Assembly: GCF_009857135.1 (NCBI RefSeq)
Contig: NZ_CP047318.1
Span: 5,890,001 to 5,954,000, forward strand
Length of the DNA stretch: 64,000 nt
Direction: 5' to 3'
DNA from: Streptomyces sp. HM190
GTDB taxonomy: Bacteria; Actinomycetota; Actinomycetes; Streptomycetales; Streptomycetaceae
In this document: one piece after another, positions 33,832-42,110 of the stretch
How positions within the stretch are numbered: position 1 is the first letter of the stretch
Layout of the letters: each line of letters starts with the position of its first letter
The notes under the pieces: generated by a model
The model's database searches: none
What the model saw: only the letters and a program-made list of their open reading frames with translations
Told to the model about the DNA's origin: nothing
Translations under genes and position numbers: made by a program

Positions 33832-35070
33832 ATGCGGAAGATACTCGTCGTCGGAGCCGGCCAGTCCGGGCTCCAGCTCGCCCTCGGCCTCCAGGCGCAC
33901 GGGTACGAGGTCACGCTGATGTCCAACCGTACGGCGGACGAGATCCGCTACGGGCGGGTCATGTCGACGCAGTGCATGTTCCACACCGCCCTCCAGCACG
34001 AGCGGGACCTCGGACTCAACTTCTGGGAGTCGCAGGCGCCGCGGATGGAGGGCATCGGCGTCTCCGTCTCCGGCCCCGGCGCCGAGCGCCTCGTCGACTG
34101 GGTCGGGCGGCTCGACGGGTACGCCCAGTCCGTCGACCAGCGGGTGAAGATGGCCGGCTGGCTGGACACGTTCGCCCAGCGGGGCGGCCAACTGGTCATC
34201 CACGGCGCGGCCGTCTCCGACCTCGACTACTTCGCCCGCGTCTACGACCTGGTCCTGGTCGCCGCGGGCAAGGGCGAGCTGGTCTCCATGTTCGCCCGTG
34301 ACGCCGCCCGTTCGCCGTTCACCCGGCCGCAGCGTTCCCTCGCGGCGGCGTACGTGCACGGTCTGGGGCCCCGCCCCGAGCATCCCGACACCGAGGTGGC
34401 GCGCTGCAACCTGGTGCCCGGCGTCGGTGAACTCCTCGTCACCTCCACGCTGACCACGTCCGGACGGGCGGACCTGCTCTTCTGGGAGGGGGTGCCCGGC
34501 GGCCCCGTGGACGTCTTCCAGGGCGTCACCGACCCGGCCGAGCACCTCGCGCTGACCCTGGACCTCATGGAGCGGTTCGTCCCGTGGGAGCACGCGCGGA
34601 CCAGCCGCGTCGAACTCACCGACGCGGGCGGGGTGCTGGCCGGCCGGTACACCCCCGTCGTGCGGCAGCCGGTGGCCCATCTGCCCGGCGGCGGGCTGGC
34701 CTTCGGCGTCGCCGACGTGGTCGTGACCAACGATCCGCTCACCGGTCAGGGCGCCAACACGGCGTCCAAGTGCGCGGCGGCCTATCTGCGGGCCATCCTG
34801 GACCACGGCGACGCGGAGTTCGACGAGGCGTGGATGCGGCGCACGTTCGAACGGTTCTGGGCGCAGACGGCGGGTCCGGCGACGAAGTGGACGAACGTGA
34901 TGCTCGGGGAGCCGCCGGAGCACGTGCTGACCCTCATCGGCGCGGCGGGCGCCCTGCCCCGCGTGGCCGACCGCTTCGCGAACGGCTTCGACGACCCGGC
35001 GGACTTCGAGAACTACTTCTTCGAGGCGGAGAAGACCGAGGCGTACCTCTCGGAGGTCGCGGGCGGCTAG
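33832..35070 (+). CDS. styrene/indole-monooxygenase-like flavoprotein
   Basis: 412 residues, ATG 33832 after TAGGAGA. It starts with the FAD-binding motif RKILVVGAGQSGLQLALGL and continues VTLMSNRTADEIRYGRVMSTQCMFHTALQHE, the signature of StyA-type monooxygenases. Such enzymes use FADH2 from a separate reductase to epoxidise or hydroxylate aromatics. No StyB-like flavin reductase is nearby. It lies 48 bp after cvnD and is likely co-transcribed with the conservon, in line with known conservons that carry a fifth enzyme gene. Substrate unknown. Confidence 0.88.
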   Translation: MRKILVVGAGQSGLQLALGLQAHGYEVTLMSNRTADEIRYGRVMSTQCMFHTALQHERDLGLNFWESQAPRMEGIGVSVSGPGAERLVDWVGRLDGYAQSVDQRVKMAGWLDTFAQRGGQLVIHGAAVSDLDYFARVYDLVLVAAGKGELVSMFARDAARSPFTRPQRSLAAAYVHGLGPRPEHPDTEVARCNLVPGVGELLVTSTLTTSGRADLLFWEGVPGGPVDVFQGVTDPAEHLALTLDLMERFVPWEHARTSRVELTDAGGVLAGRYTPVVRQPVAHLPGGGLAFGVADVVVTNDPLTGQGANTASKCAAAYLRAILDHGDAEFDEAWMRRTFERFWAQTAGPATKWTNVMLGEPPEHVLTLIGAAGALPRVADRFANGFDDPADFENYFFEAEKTEAYLSEVAGG

Positions 35071-35079
35071 CAGCACCCC

Positions 35080-36294
35080 TCACGGCGTGTCGTAGCCCGT
35101 GTCAGGGCCCTTCTTCGCCGTCCCCGGGAGTTTCGGGAGGGCGAAGCGTTTCAGGGGTTTGGCCCCGGGGTCGGGGCGTACGGCGCCGAGCAGGGGGTTG
35201 GCGGCGATCGGGGAGACCTTGACGGTGGTGCCGGGGCGCGGCGCCTGCACGACCAGGCCCTTGCCCAGGTAGAGCGCCACATGGGTGGCCTTCGGGAAGT
35301 ACAGCACCAGGTCGCCGGGGCGCAGCTCGGTCAGGGGGATGCGGGGGAGACCCGCCCACTGGGCCTGGCTGGTGCGGGGGATGCGGTGCCCGGCGTGCGA
35401 CCAGGCACGCGAGGTCAGCCCCGAGCAGTCGTACGCCTTCGGGCCCTCGGCTCCCCACTTGTACGGCTTGCCGATCTGGGCGACCGCGTAGCGCAGCGCC
35501 TTCGCCCCGGTACGGGTCGGCGGCCGCACGGAACTCAGCGCGCCGGAGGCGACGAGCTTGCGTTGGGCCTCGGCCGTCGTGTCCCGGTCCAGGCGCTCGA
35601 TCCCGGCGAGCTGCTCGGTGGTGAGGGAGGCGAGGAGCCGCTCGACCTCACCGAGACGGCCACGCACCGCGTCCCGTTCCTTCTGGCGGCGCTCGGTGAG
35701 GCTGAGCCGGCGGTCCAGCGCGGCGCGGGCCCGGCGGGCGAGCGTGTCCGTCGTCCGCTCGCTGCCGGTCATCCGTTCCACGGTCTGCGCGCGCTCCTGG
35801 GCGACCTGGCCGATCACATGGCCCTGCTCCAGCGCGCGGTGCGGGTCGCGTGCGAGGAGCAGCCGCACGTACGGGGAGAGGTCGGTGGTGCTGTTCTGGT
35901 ACTGCTGGCGGGCCAGCCGTCCCGCGGCGCCCCGGCTGTCGTGCAGGGAGAGCCGGGCCGCGCTGAGCCGCCGGTCGAGACGCGCGACCTCCGCCCGCTG
36001 CTCGCGCAGTTCCTCCTCGGTGGCGTTGTACGCCTCGGTGGCCTCCTCCGCCTCCTGGAACAGCCGCCGGAGGTCGGCCAGCAGCGCGGCCACCGAGCGT
36101 CCCTCGCCGGCCGCGGTGTCGCCGGCGGCGGGGGGCACCGCGGTGTCGCCGTCGGGAGCGGGTCCGGCCGAGTCGACCGGCGGCGCCGGCGGCGGGGCCG
36201 CCGCGGCCTGGACGGACGCCGTCGTGAGGAGTGTGCCGGCCGCGACCGCCGTGGCCGTCGCCGTACGGACCAGACGCAGGACCTTTCCTGACAC
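35080..36294 (-). CDS. secreted NlpC/P60 peptidoglycan hydrolase
   Basis: 404 residues. A Sec signal peptide occupies 1-31 (LVRTATATAVAAGTLLTTASVQA). The middle (65-250) is a long coiled coil (LREQRAEVARLDRRLSAARL and similar). The C-terminal NlpC/P60 domain has Cys290 in AYDCSGL, His338 in ATHVALYLG and the usual third polar residue downstream. It cleaves peptide cross-bridges in peptidoglycan, probably of the D-Glu/DAP type (family knowledge). It is convergent with the flavoprotein gene, with only 9 bp between stops. The upstream region shows no recognised riboswitch. Confidence 0.93.
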   Translation of the reverse strand: MSGKVLRLVRTATATAVAAGTLLTTASVQAAAAPPPAPPVDSAGPAPDGDTAVPPAAGDTAAGEGRSVAALLADLRRLFQEAEEATEAYNATEEELREQRAEVARLDRRLSAARLSLHDSRGAAGRLARQQYQNSTTDLSPYVRLLLARDPHRALEQGHVIGQVAQERAQTVERMTGSERTTDTLARRARAALDRRLSLTERRQKERDAVRGRLGEVERLLASLTTEQLAGIERLDRDTTAEAQRKLVASGALSSVRPPTRTGAKALRYAVAQIGKPYKWGAEGPKAYDCSGLTSRAWSHAGHRIPRTSQAQWAGLPRIPLTELRPGDLVLYFPKATHVALYLGKGLVVQAPRPGTTVKVSPIAANPLLGAVRPDPGAKPLKRFALPKLPGTAKKGPDTGYDTP

Positions 36295-36396
36295 GTCATC
36301 ACCTCCGGTGCGCGGATGGGCCGTCCATCTCGCACCGGCAGGATGGGAGGAGCCGCGGGCGGGCGCGCGCCGGGTGGGCCGTCCGGCCCGCGGAGG

Positions 36397-36702
36397 TCAC
36401 TCGTCGGGGGACGGCGGCCGCTCGGGCGGCGTGGCGGATTGCCGTCGCGGCGTCGACCACGGCCATCTCGGGCCGCGGGCCGGGTCCGCGTCCGGGTCGT
36501 ACTCGTACGTCCACAGCTGCCGCATGAACCCGCCCCGCCCGGCGTCGACCCTGCGGTACACGAGCACCGTGTCGGGTCCCCCCGCGGGGTCGGGCAGGGG
36601 GACCCGGTACGTCTTCGGGGGGTGCCCGGTGATGCCGAGCAGCACCGGCAGGACGCGCCCGTCCAGGGGGCCGCCGACGAAAGGGGTGTCCTGAGTCTTC
36701 AC
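36397..36702 (-). CDS. small conserved hypothetical protein
   Basis: 101 residues, no family recognised. The start TPFVGGPLDGRVLPVLLGITG is followed by a YRVPLPDPAGGPDTVLVYRR strand pair and a WTYEYDP motif, then an Arg/Pro-rich tail. It looks like a small beta-rich cytoplasmic protein; coding bias is good. It sits 24 bp downstream of the TetR gene in the same direction, so it could be the last gene of the AurF-TetR operon. Confidence 0.7.
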   Translation of the reverse strand: MKTQDTPFVGGPLDGRVLPVLLGITGHPPKTYRVPLPDPAGGPDTVLVYRRVDAGRGGFMRQLWTYEYDPDADPARGPRWPWSTPRRQSATPPERPPSPDE

Positions 36703-36726
36703 CCGACCAGTGTCACAGCACCGGCG

Positions 36727-37452
36727 TCACAGCAGGTGGGCGGCGTCACCGACCACGGGCAGGACACGGCGGGCCAGGGCGCCGACGGCACCGTCCGCGA
36801 CCTCCGTCGCGAGGGCGCCGCGCACGGCGGCCGCGGTCTGCGGGTCCCGGCCGGCGGTGACGGTGACGCAGGCGACGAACTGCTCCACGAGCCAGTCCCG
36901 CAGGTCCGCCACGTCCGGCTGCTTGCCCTCGTCGAGCCAGATGAGGGAGGCGGCCTCCACGGCGGTGATCCACATCCGGACCGTCATCCGCAGCCGGAGG
37001 TCCGGCTCCGCGACCTCCAGATGCCGCAGGATGTGCTCCGCCGCGGCCCGCCGCACCCCGTCCACGATGGCCGTCGCCCGTGACGTCTCCACGACGCTGC
37101 CGCCCTGGAGCAGGGCGCTGAAACCGGCGTCGTGCCCGGCGACGAAGGTCAGGTACCGGTCGAGCGCGCGGGACAGCCGGGCGGTCAGGGGGCCCTCGGC
37201 GGGCTCGTCGAAGCAGTGCTCCAGCTCCTCGGCGGCCGAGCGGAGGGCGGCCTCGTAGAGCTGTTGCTTGCCACCGGGGAAGTAGCGGTAGACGAGGGGG
37301 CGGGAGACCCCGGCGGCCTCCGCGACGTCATCGAGGGAGACGTCCTCCGGGGCGTTGTGCGCGAAGAGTTCCAGGGCCGCGTCGAGCAGCTGGCTGCGCC
37401 GCTCCTCGACGCTCAGGCGGCGGTACGCGCGGGTGGGGGCCTCGGACGTCAT
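36727..37452 (-). CDS. TetR-family regulator
   Basis: 241 residues from the ATG at 37452. The N-terminal HTH is clear: RRSQLLDAALELFAHNAPEDVSLDDVAEAAGVSRPLVYRYFPGGKQQLYEAAL. The C-terminal ligand domain has the KstR2/FadR-like helices, but no ligand can be assigned. It lies 59 bp downstream of the AurF-type oxygenase gene on the same strand, and so probably represses that operon and itself. A longer reading frame to 38286 is only a shadow of the oxygenase gene. Confidence 0.9.
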   Translation of the reverse strand: MTSEAPTRAYRRLSVEERRSQLLDAALELFAHNAPEDVSLDDVAEAAGVSRPLVYRYFPGGKQQLYEAALRSAAEELEHCFDEPAEGPLTARLSRALDRYLTFVAGHDAGFSALLQGGSVVETSRATAIVDGVRRAAAEHILRHLEVAEPDLRLRMTVRMWITAVEAASLIWLDEGKQPDVADLRDWLVEQFVACVTVTAGRDPQTAAAVRGALATEVADGAVGALARRVLPVVGDAAHLL

Positions 37453-37511
37453 ACCGGCAGCGTAGTCGCGTGGTGGGGGTCGGGCGCCTTCGAGCTCGGG
37501 CGCCCCACCTC

Positions 37512-38450
37512 CTACCCCAGCAGCCCCGAGGACCGCCACATGCGCCGCCCCACACCCCGGAGCACCCCGATGTCGTCCAGGAAGTCCGTCAGCCGGCGCG
37601 CCCCCGTCTGCATGATGTCCCTGCGGTGCGCGCTCGCCCGCACCTGCGCGAGCGCCTCGCGCCGGTCGAGGCCGACGTTCGTGTAGACCTCGGGGTTGAT
37701 GAAGGCGATGGAGAAGACCCGGGCGAACTCGCCGGAGGTGACCCGCGTGAAGCTGCGGGAGAGCCGGGGCGCCGTCACCATCTGCCGGCGCAGCTCCTCG
37801 CGGGCGTACCGCACGTGCCGTGCCTCCTCGACCACGTGGATCCGGGTCACCCCGCGGATGAGGGGCTGGATGCGCTCGTCCGGGAACGTCAGCCGCTGCA
37901 TCCAGTCGAGGATCTCCTCGCCGAGGAGGGTCGCGGTGAACGAGCCGGGGGTCGTGGAGATCGTCTTGAAGACCCGCCCCAGGTTCTGGTGCAGCCGGCT
38001 CACCGGGTAGTACGGGGTGTCCCCCTTGCTGATCAGCCGGGCGAACATCTTCGAGTGCCGGCACTCGTCCTCGATCTCGGTCAGCGCGTAGCGCACGTGC
38101 GCGCTGGTCGCCGCCTTGTCGTAGATGTGCCGTACGAGCAGCTGCATCAGGATGATCTCGAACCAGATGCCGAGCGAGGCCAGCGCGGCCGCCTCGTGCT
38201 GGGACAGGGCGATCTGCTGCTCCTGCGACATGCGCTTCCACATCGGCGTCCCGTACAGCGACACCAGCTCCGGCGGCCAGAACCATTTCCCCGGCTCGAA
38301 GGGCGCGTCCCAGTCCAGCTCCTTGTCCGGGTCGAAGGAGTGCTTCGCCGAGGAGGCGAGCAGGCGCTCGGCCACCTGCTCCCGGTCCTTGAGCAGGCCG
38401 AGGGCGTCACGGAGCACCTCCGCCTCGGACACCGAGGTCACCGTCGTCAT
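37512..38450 (-). CDS. AurF-type diiron oxygenase
   Basis: 312 residues from the ATG at 38450 (GAGGTGGG upstream). The diiron ligand pattern is visible: HEAAALASLGIWFE, ALTEIEDECRHSKMF, GEEILDWMQR and VVEEARHVRYAREEL, a ferritin-like four-helix fold. The family (DUF3066/AurF) includes p-aminobenzoate N-oxygenase. Streptomyces genomes carry several paralogues of unknown substrate outside antibiotic clusters. It forms an operon with a TetR gene downstream. I find no aromatic biosynthesis genes around it. Confidence 0.88.
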   Translation of the reverse strand: MTTVTSVSEAEVLRDALGLLKDREQVAERLLASSAKHSFDPDKELDWDAPFEPGKWFWPPELVSLYGTPMWKRMSQEQQIALSQHEAAALASLGIWFEIILMQLLVRHIYDKAATSAHVRYALTEIEDECRHSKMFARLISKGDTPYYPVSRLHQNLGRVFKTISTTPGSFTATLLGEEILDWMQRLTFPDERIQPLIRGVTRIHVVEEARHVRYAREELRRQMVTAPRLSRSFTRVTSGEFARVFSIAFINPEVYTNVGLDRREALAQVRASAHRRDIMQTGARRLTDFLDDIGVLRGVGRRMWRSSGLLG

Positions 38451-38748
38451 GGCTGTTCCCACCTCGTCGTACGGGGATTTTCGGTCAGTTACCGGCGGTC
38501 ACCGCTTATGAGACTACTTGTCAGCAAGGGCGTCAATCCCCTGCGCACGACTTGTTGACGACATGTCTACCGGCGGGGTGCGCACGGCGCCGTCGGCCCG
38601 GCCGGGCGGGTGCGGCGACGGCGGTGCGAAGGATGACCGGAAGGGTCGGTGAAGAAGCGCTCGGACGCCGCGTACCGGGTCCTTCGGCACGGGCGAGCCG
38701 AGAGGGCGCGGGAGATGGTCGCACCCGTCGGCCCCGCGCGCCCGTGCC
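38451..38748. promoter_or_regulatory. AurF promoter region with repeated half-sites
   Basis: 298 bp. Two related sites, CTTGTCAGCAAG (38517-38528, imperfect palindrome) and ACTTGTTGAC (about 38550-38559), resemble TetR operator half-sites upstream of the oxygenase gene. No gene is seen in the remainder. The operator role is inferred. Confidence 0.45.
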
Positions 38749-40212
38749 TCATCCGGCCCTCTTCAGCACCGCCCTCATCACGTCCCGCGCGACCGGGGCC
38801 GCGTCGCCGCCCCCGCTGATCTCGCCCCGCACCGCGTCCGCGTCCTCGACGACCACCGCCACCGCCACCTCGGGCTCCCGCGCGTCATGGGACTGGGCCC
38901 AGCCGACGAACCAGGCGTACGGCGTACCGGAGTTGCCGATGCCGTGCTGGGCGGTGCCGGTCTTGCCGCCGACGGCGGCGCCCCGGAAGCGGGCGTTGCC
39001 GCCGGTGCCGTCGGTGACGACGCCGAGCATCAGCTCGCGCAGCCGCCGCGCGGTCGTCGGGGTCATGGCCTGGCGGAGCGCCGGGCTGCCGGCGGTGGCG
39101 ACGGTGCGGCCGTCGGCCGTGGTGGTGCGCTCGACGAGGTACGGCGCCCTGACGACGCCCCCGTTGGCGACGGCCGCCGTGACCATGGCCATCTGCAGCG
39201 GCGTGGCCCGGGTGTCGAACTGCCCGATGGAGGACAGCGCGAGCTGGGCCCGGTCCATCCGGGTGTCGAAGCTGCTCGGCGCGACGGAGAACGGGATGCG
39301 CACCCCGGGGTCGTTGAACCCGAAGGCGCGGGCGGTGTCCCGCATGGTGCCGAGGCCGACGTCCACGCCGAGCTTCGCGAACACCGTGTTGCAGGACCAC
39401 TCGAAGGCGTAGCGCAGCGAGGCGTTCTCGCAGCCGTCGACCTCGTTCGAGAGGGAGGTGGTGGTGCCCGGCAGGGTGTAGGGGTCGGGGGAGCGGGTGG
39501 GGGCGTCGACGTCCTCGACGACCCCGGCGTCCAGCGCGGCGGCGGCCGTCACCACCTTGAAGGTGGAACCCGGCGGATAGGTCTGCCGGACCGCCCGGTT
39601 GAGCATGGGCTTGCCCGCGGCCCCGTTGAGCCGCGCCCAGGCCCGCGCCACCGAGGGGCCGTTCCCGGACAGCAGTCCGGGGTCGTACGAGGGGCGGGAG
39701 ACCAGGGCCAGGACGCGACCGCTGGCCGGTTCGAGGGCGACGACCGCGCCCCGGCGGGCGCCCAGCCCCCGGTAGGCCGCCCGTTGCGCCGCCGCGTCGA
39801 TGGTGGTGACGACCTCGCCGCCGGGGTTCTGGTCGCGGGTGATGTCGTTCCACAGGGGCAGGAAGGACAGCAGCGGGTCGCTGCCGTCGAGGAGGGGGTT
39901 CTCGGCGTGCTCCAGCAGCGTCGTCCCGTACACCTGCGAGGCGAAGCCGGTGACCGGCGCGTACAACGGGCCGTCCCGGTAGGTCCGTTCGTAGCGGAGC
40001 TGCTCTCCCGTGTCCCTGGAACCGGTGACGGGCCGGCCGCCGACCAGGATGTTCCCGCGCGGCTGGCTCCAACGGGCGATCTCGGGGCGACGGTTGGCGG
40101 GATGGTCGTCGTAGGCGCCGGACTGGAAGACCTGCACACGGGTGGCGTTGACGAGGAGGGCGACGAGCAGCAGGGCGCACAGCGCGGCGGCCCGGCGGAT
40201 GTACGTGGTCAC
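38749..40212 (-). CDS. class B penicillin-binding protein
   Basis: 487 residues. An N-terminal membrane helix (AALCALLLVALLVNATRVQVF) is followed by a class B dimerisation domain and the transpeptidase domain. The active site is Ser216-x-x-Lys219 in GSTFKV, Ser273 in WSCNT and Lys417 in GKTGTAQ. It cross-links peptidoglycan together with its SEDS partner, encoded just upstream and overlapping by ATGA. This is the PbpA/RodA type of pair. It is one of several in Streptomyces, so a sporulation or hyphal-tip role is possible. Confidence 0.95.
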   Translation of the reverse strand: MTTYIRRAAALCALLLVALLVNATRVQVFQSGAYDDHPANRRPEIARWSQPRGNILVGGRPVTGSRDTGEQLRYERTYRDGPLYAPVTGFASQVYGTTLLEHAENPLLDGSDPLLSFLPLWNDITRDQNPGGEVVTTIDAAAQRAAYRGLGARRGAVVALEPASGRVLALVSRPSYDPGLLSGNGPSVARAWARLNGAAGKPMLNRAVRQTYPPGSTFKVVTAAAALDAGVVEDVDAPTRSPDPYTLPGTTTSLSNEVDGCENASLRYAFEWSCNTVFAKLGVDVGLGTMRDTARAFGFNDPGVRIPFSVAPSSFDTRMDRAQLALSSIGQFDTRATPLQMAMVTAAVANGGVVRAPYLVERTTTADGRTVATAGSPALRQAMTPTTARRLRELMLGVVTDGTGGNARFRGAAVGGKTGTAQHGIGNSGTPYAWFVGWAQSHDAREPEVAVAVVVEDADAVRGEISGGGDAAPVARDVMRAVLKRAG

Positions 40213-41594
40213 GCGCCCGTCTCCCTCGCGTCGTCGTACGGCCGGCGGGCCGAGTCGCTCAGCCGCATCAGCAGGGCCACGATGATCCAGTTGGTGACGA
40301 CGGAGGAGCCCCCCTGGGCCAGGAACGGCATCGCCATGCCGGTCAGGGGGATCAGCCCGGTCACACCGCCCGCGATCACGAAGACCTGCAGGGCGATGAT
40401 CGAGGCCAGGCCGATGGCGAGCAGCCGTCCGAAGGGGTCGCGCAGTGCGAGACCGGTACGGTAGCCGCGCTCCACCAGCAGGGCGTAGAGCAGGAAGATC
40501 GCCGACAGCCCGACCAGGCCCAGCTCCTCGCCGGCCGTGGCCAGGATGAAGTCCGACTTGGCGGCGAAGCCGATGAGGATCGAGTCGCCGAGTCCGAGCC
40601 CGGTGCCGAGCAGCCCCCCGGCCGCGAACGCGAAGAGCGACTGCGCGAGTTGGTTCGGGCCGTGCCCGGCCTCGATGGACGCGAACGGGTGCAGCCAGTC
40701 CTCCACCCGGACGTGGACGTGCGGTTCCAGCCGGCCGACGGCGACCGCGCCCACCCCCGCGAGCAGCATCCCCACCGCGATCCAGCCGGTGCGGCCCGTG
40801 GCGACGTACAGCAGGATGACGAACAGGCCGAAGAACAGCAGCGAGGTGCCCAGGTCCCGTTCCAGGACCAGCACCCCGACGCTCAGCAGCCAGATGGTGA
40901 CGATGGGTCCGAGCACCCGCCCCGTCGGCAGCTGGAGGCGCTTGAACCGCCAGATCCGGCGCCCCGCGTACGCGAGCGCGTTGCGGTTGGCGGCGAGATA
41001 CCCGGCGAAGAACACCGCCAGCAGCACCTTCGCGAACTCCCCGGGCTGGAGGGAGAATCCGGCGATCCGCACCCAGATCCGGGCACCGTTCACGGGCGGG
41101 AAGAGGATCGGCAGCGCCAGCAGCACCAGCGCGCCCACCACCGAGACGTACGCGTAGCGCTGGAGCACCCGGTGGTCCCGCAGCAGCACCATGACCACGA
41201 TGAACAGCCCGATCCCCAGGGCCGACCAGTTCAACTGGGCGGGCGCCGCCCGATCGGCCGGGGTCTCCAGGTCCAGCCGGTGGATCAGCACCAGCCCCAG
41301 CCCGTTCAGCAGCACCGCGATCGGCAGCAGCAGCGGATCGGCGTACGGCGCCCGCAGCCGTACCGCCAGATGGGCCAGCAGCGCGAGCACGCCGAGCCCG
41401 GCGCCGTAATCGGCGGCGCCGGGCGGGACGGTGCCGTTCTTCGCGAGGCCGACGGCGCAGTAGCCGTACACGGACAGCAGGACGGCCACGACGACGAGGC
41501 TGAACTCGACGCCTCTGCGCCGGGGGAGGCGAACAGCGGGCGGGGACGGGTCCGCCGGACCCGCCGCCAGGGTCGTTCCGGCCTTGATGGTCAT
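40209..41594 (-). CDS. FtsW/RodA/SpoVE-family SEDS glycosyltransferase
   Basis: 461 residues with about ten to twelve membrane helices and a polar N-terminal arm. SEDS signatures are clear: QPGEFAKVLLAVFFAGYL, LERDLGTSLLFFGLF and the final GVTGLIPLTGMAMPFLAQGGSS. It polymerises lipid II into glycan chains with the class B PBP downstream, to which it is coupled by a 4-bp ATGA overlap. It is itself the first gene after the SH3 protein gene, 48 bp away. Confidence 0.95.
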   Translation of the reverse strand: MTIKAGTTLAAGPADPSPPAVRLPRRRGVEFSLVVVAVLLSVYGYCAVGLAKNGTVPPGAADYGAGLGVLALLAHLAVRLRAPYADPLLLPIAVLLNGLGLVLIHRLDLETPADRAAPAQLNWSALGIGLFIVVMVLLRDHRVLQRYAYVSVVGALVLLALPILFPPVNGARIWVRIAGFSLQPGEFAKVLLAVFFAGYLAANRNALAYAGRRIWRFKRLQLPTGRVLGPIVTIWLLSVGVLVLERDLGTSLLFFGLFVILLYVATGRTGWIAVGMLLAGVGAVAVGRLEPHVHVRVEDWLHPFASIEAGHGPNQLAQSLFAFAAGGLLGTGLGLGDSILIGFAAKSDFILATAGEELGLVGLSAIFLLYALLVERGYRTGLALRDPFGRLLAIGLASIIALQVFVIAGGVTGLIPLTGMAMPFLAQGGSSVVTNWIIVALLMRLSDSARRPYDDARETGA

Positions 41595-41642
41595 GTCCGG
41601 AACTTACCCAAAGGGGATGTATTGTGCGTTGTGTCGTTCAAC

Positions 41643-41996
41643 TCAGCACCAGCGTGGCGTCTTCCAGGTGTCGATGTAGCGGGCCGAACCCCAGGCCCAG
41701 GTGCCGTCGGTGAGCAGGTACCAGTAGCGGTTGCCGTCGACGGTCTGGCCCGTGGTCCTGCAGAAGATCTTGACGACCTCGCCGTAGGGCGCGACCCGGA
41801 TGACCGCGCCACCGCGGTTCGGCGCGCTGCGCAGGATCAGTCCGGTGCGAGCCGTCACCTGCCCCTTGACGGTCTTCTTGTCGTGGCCGACGGGCCGTTC
41901 GTCGCCGGCGGCGGCGGGGGTGGTGGCCGCGAGCGCCATGAGAGCGCCACCGGCGGCGGCTATGCCGAAACGCATGAGCAGGATCCGCAGGGACAT
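41643..41996 (-). CDS. secreted SH3-domain protein
   Basis: 117 residues. A signal peptide spans about 1-30 (ILLMRFGIAAAGGALMALAATTPAAA). The mature part is a bacterial SH3-like domain: TGLILRSAPNRGGAVIRVAPYGEVVKIFCRTTGQTVDGNRYWYLLTDGTWAWGSARYI, split in usual beta hairpins. A pair of cysteines (IFC, RWC) may form a disulfide. SH3b domains bind peptidoglycan. It lies 48 bp upstream of the FtsW/PBP pair and may be co-transcribed with cell-wall genes. Confidence 0.85.
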   Translation of the reverse strand: MSLRILLMRFGIAAAGGALMALAATTPAAAGDERPVGHDKKTVKGQVTARTGLILRSAPNRGGAVIRVAPYGEVVKIFCRTTGQTVDGNRYWYLLTDGTWAWGSARYIDTWKTPRWC

Positions 41997-42110
41997 GTGA
42001 TGCTCCTCCAGAAAAGGGGGCGAAGCTGACTAATCGCCACGTTAGGAGGAGGCGGAACGGGGCGCCTTCTGCGTTGGGCCATCGGAGCAGGGCCGCACCC
42101 CGACGAGCCG

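Noticed and set aside
32652..35076. Large minus-strand frame under the conservon and flavoprotein
   Set aside because: It is a GC-rich shadow with no start site or domain; the plus-strand genes have clear motifs.
36295..36396. c-di-AMP riboswitch upstream of the NlpC/P60 gene
   Set aside because: Only 102 bp are available and no ydaO-type core motifs are visible.
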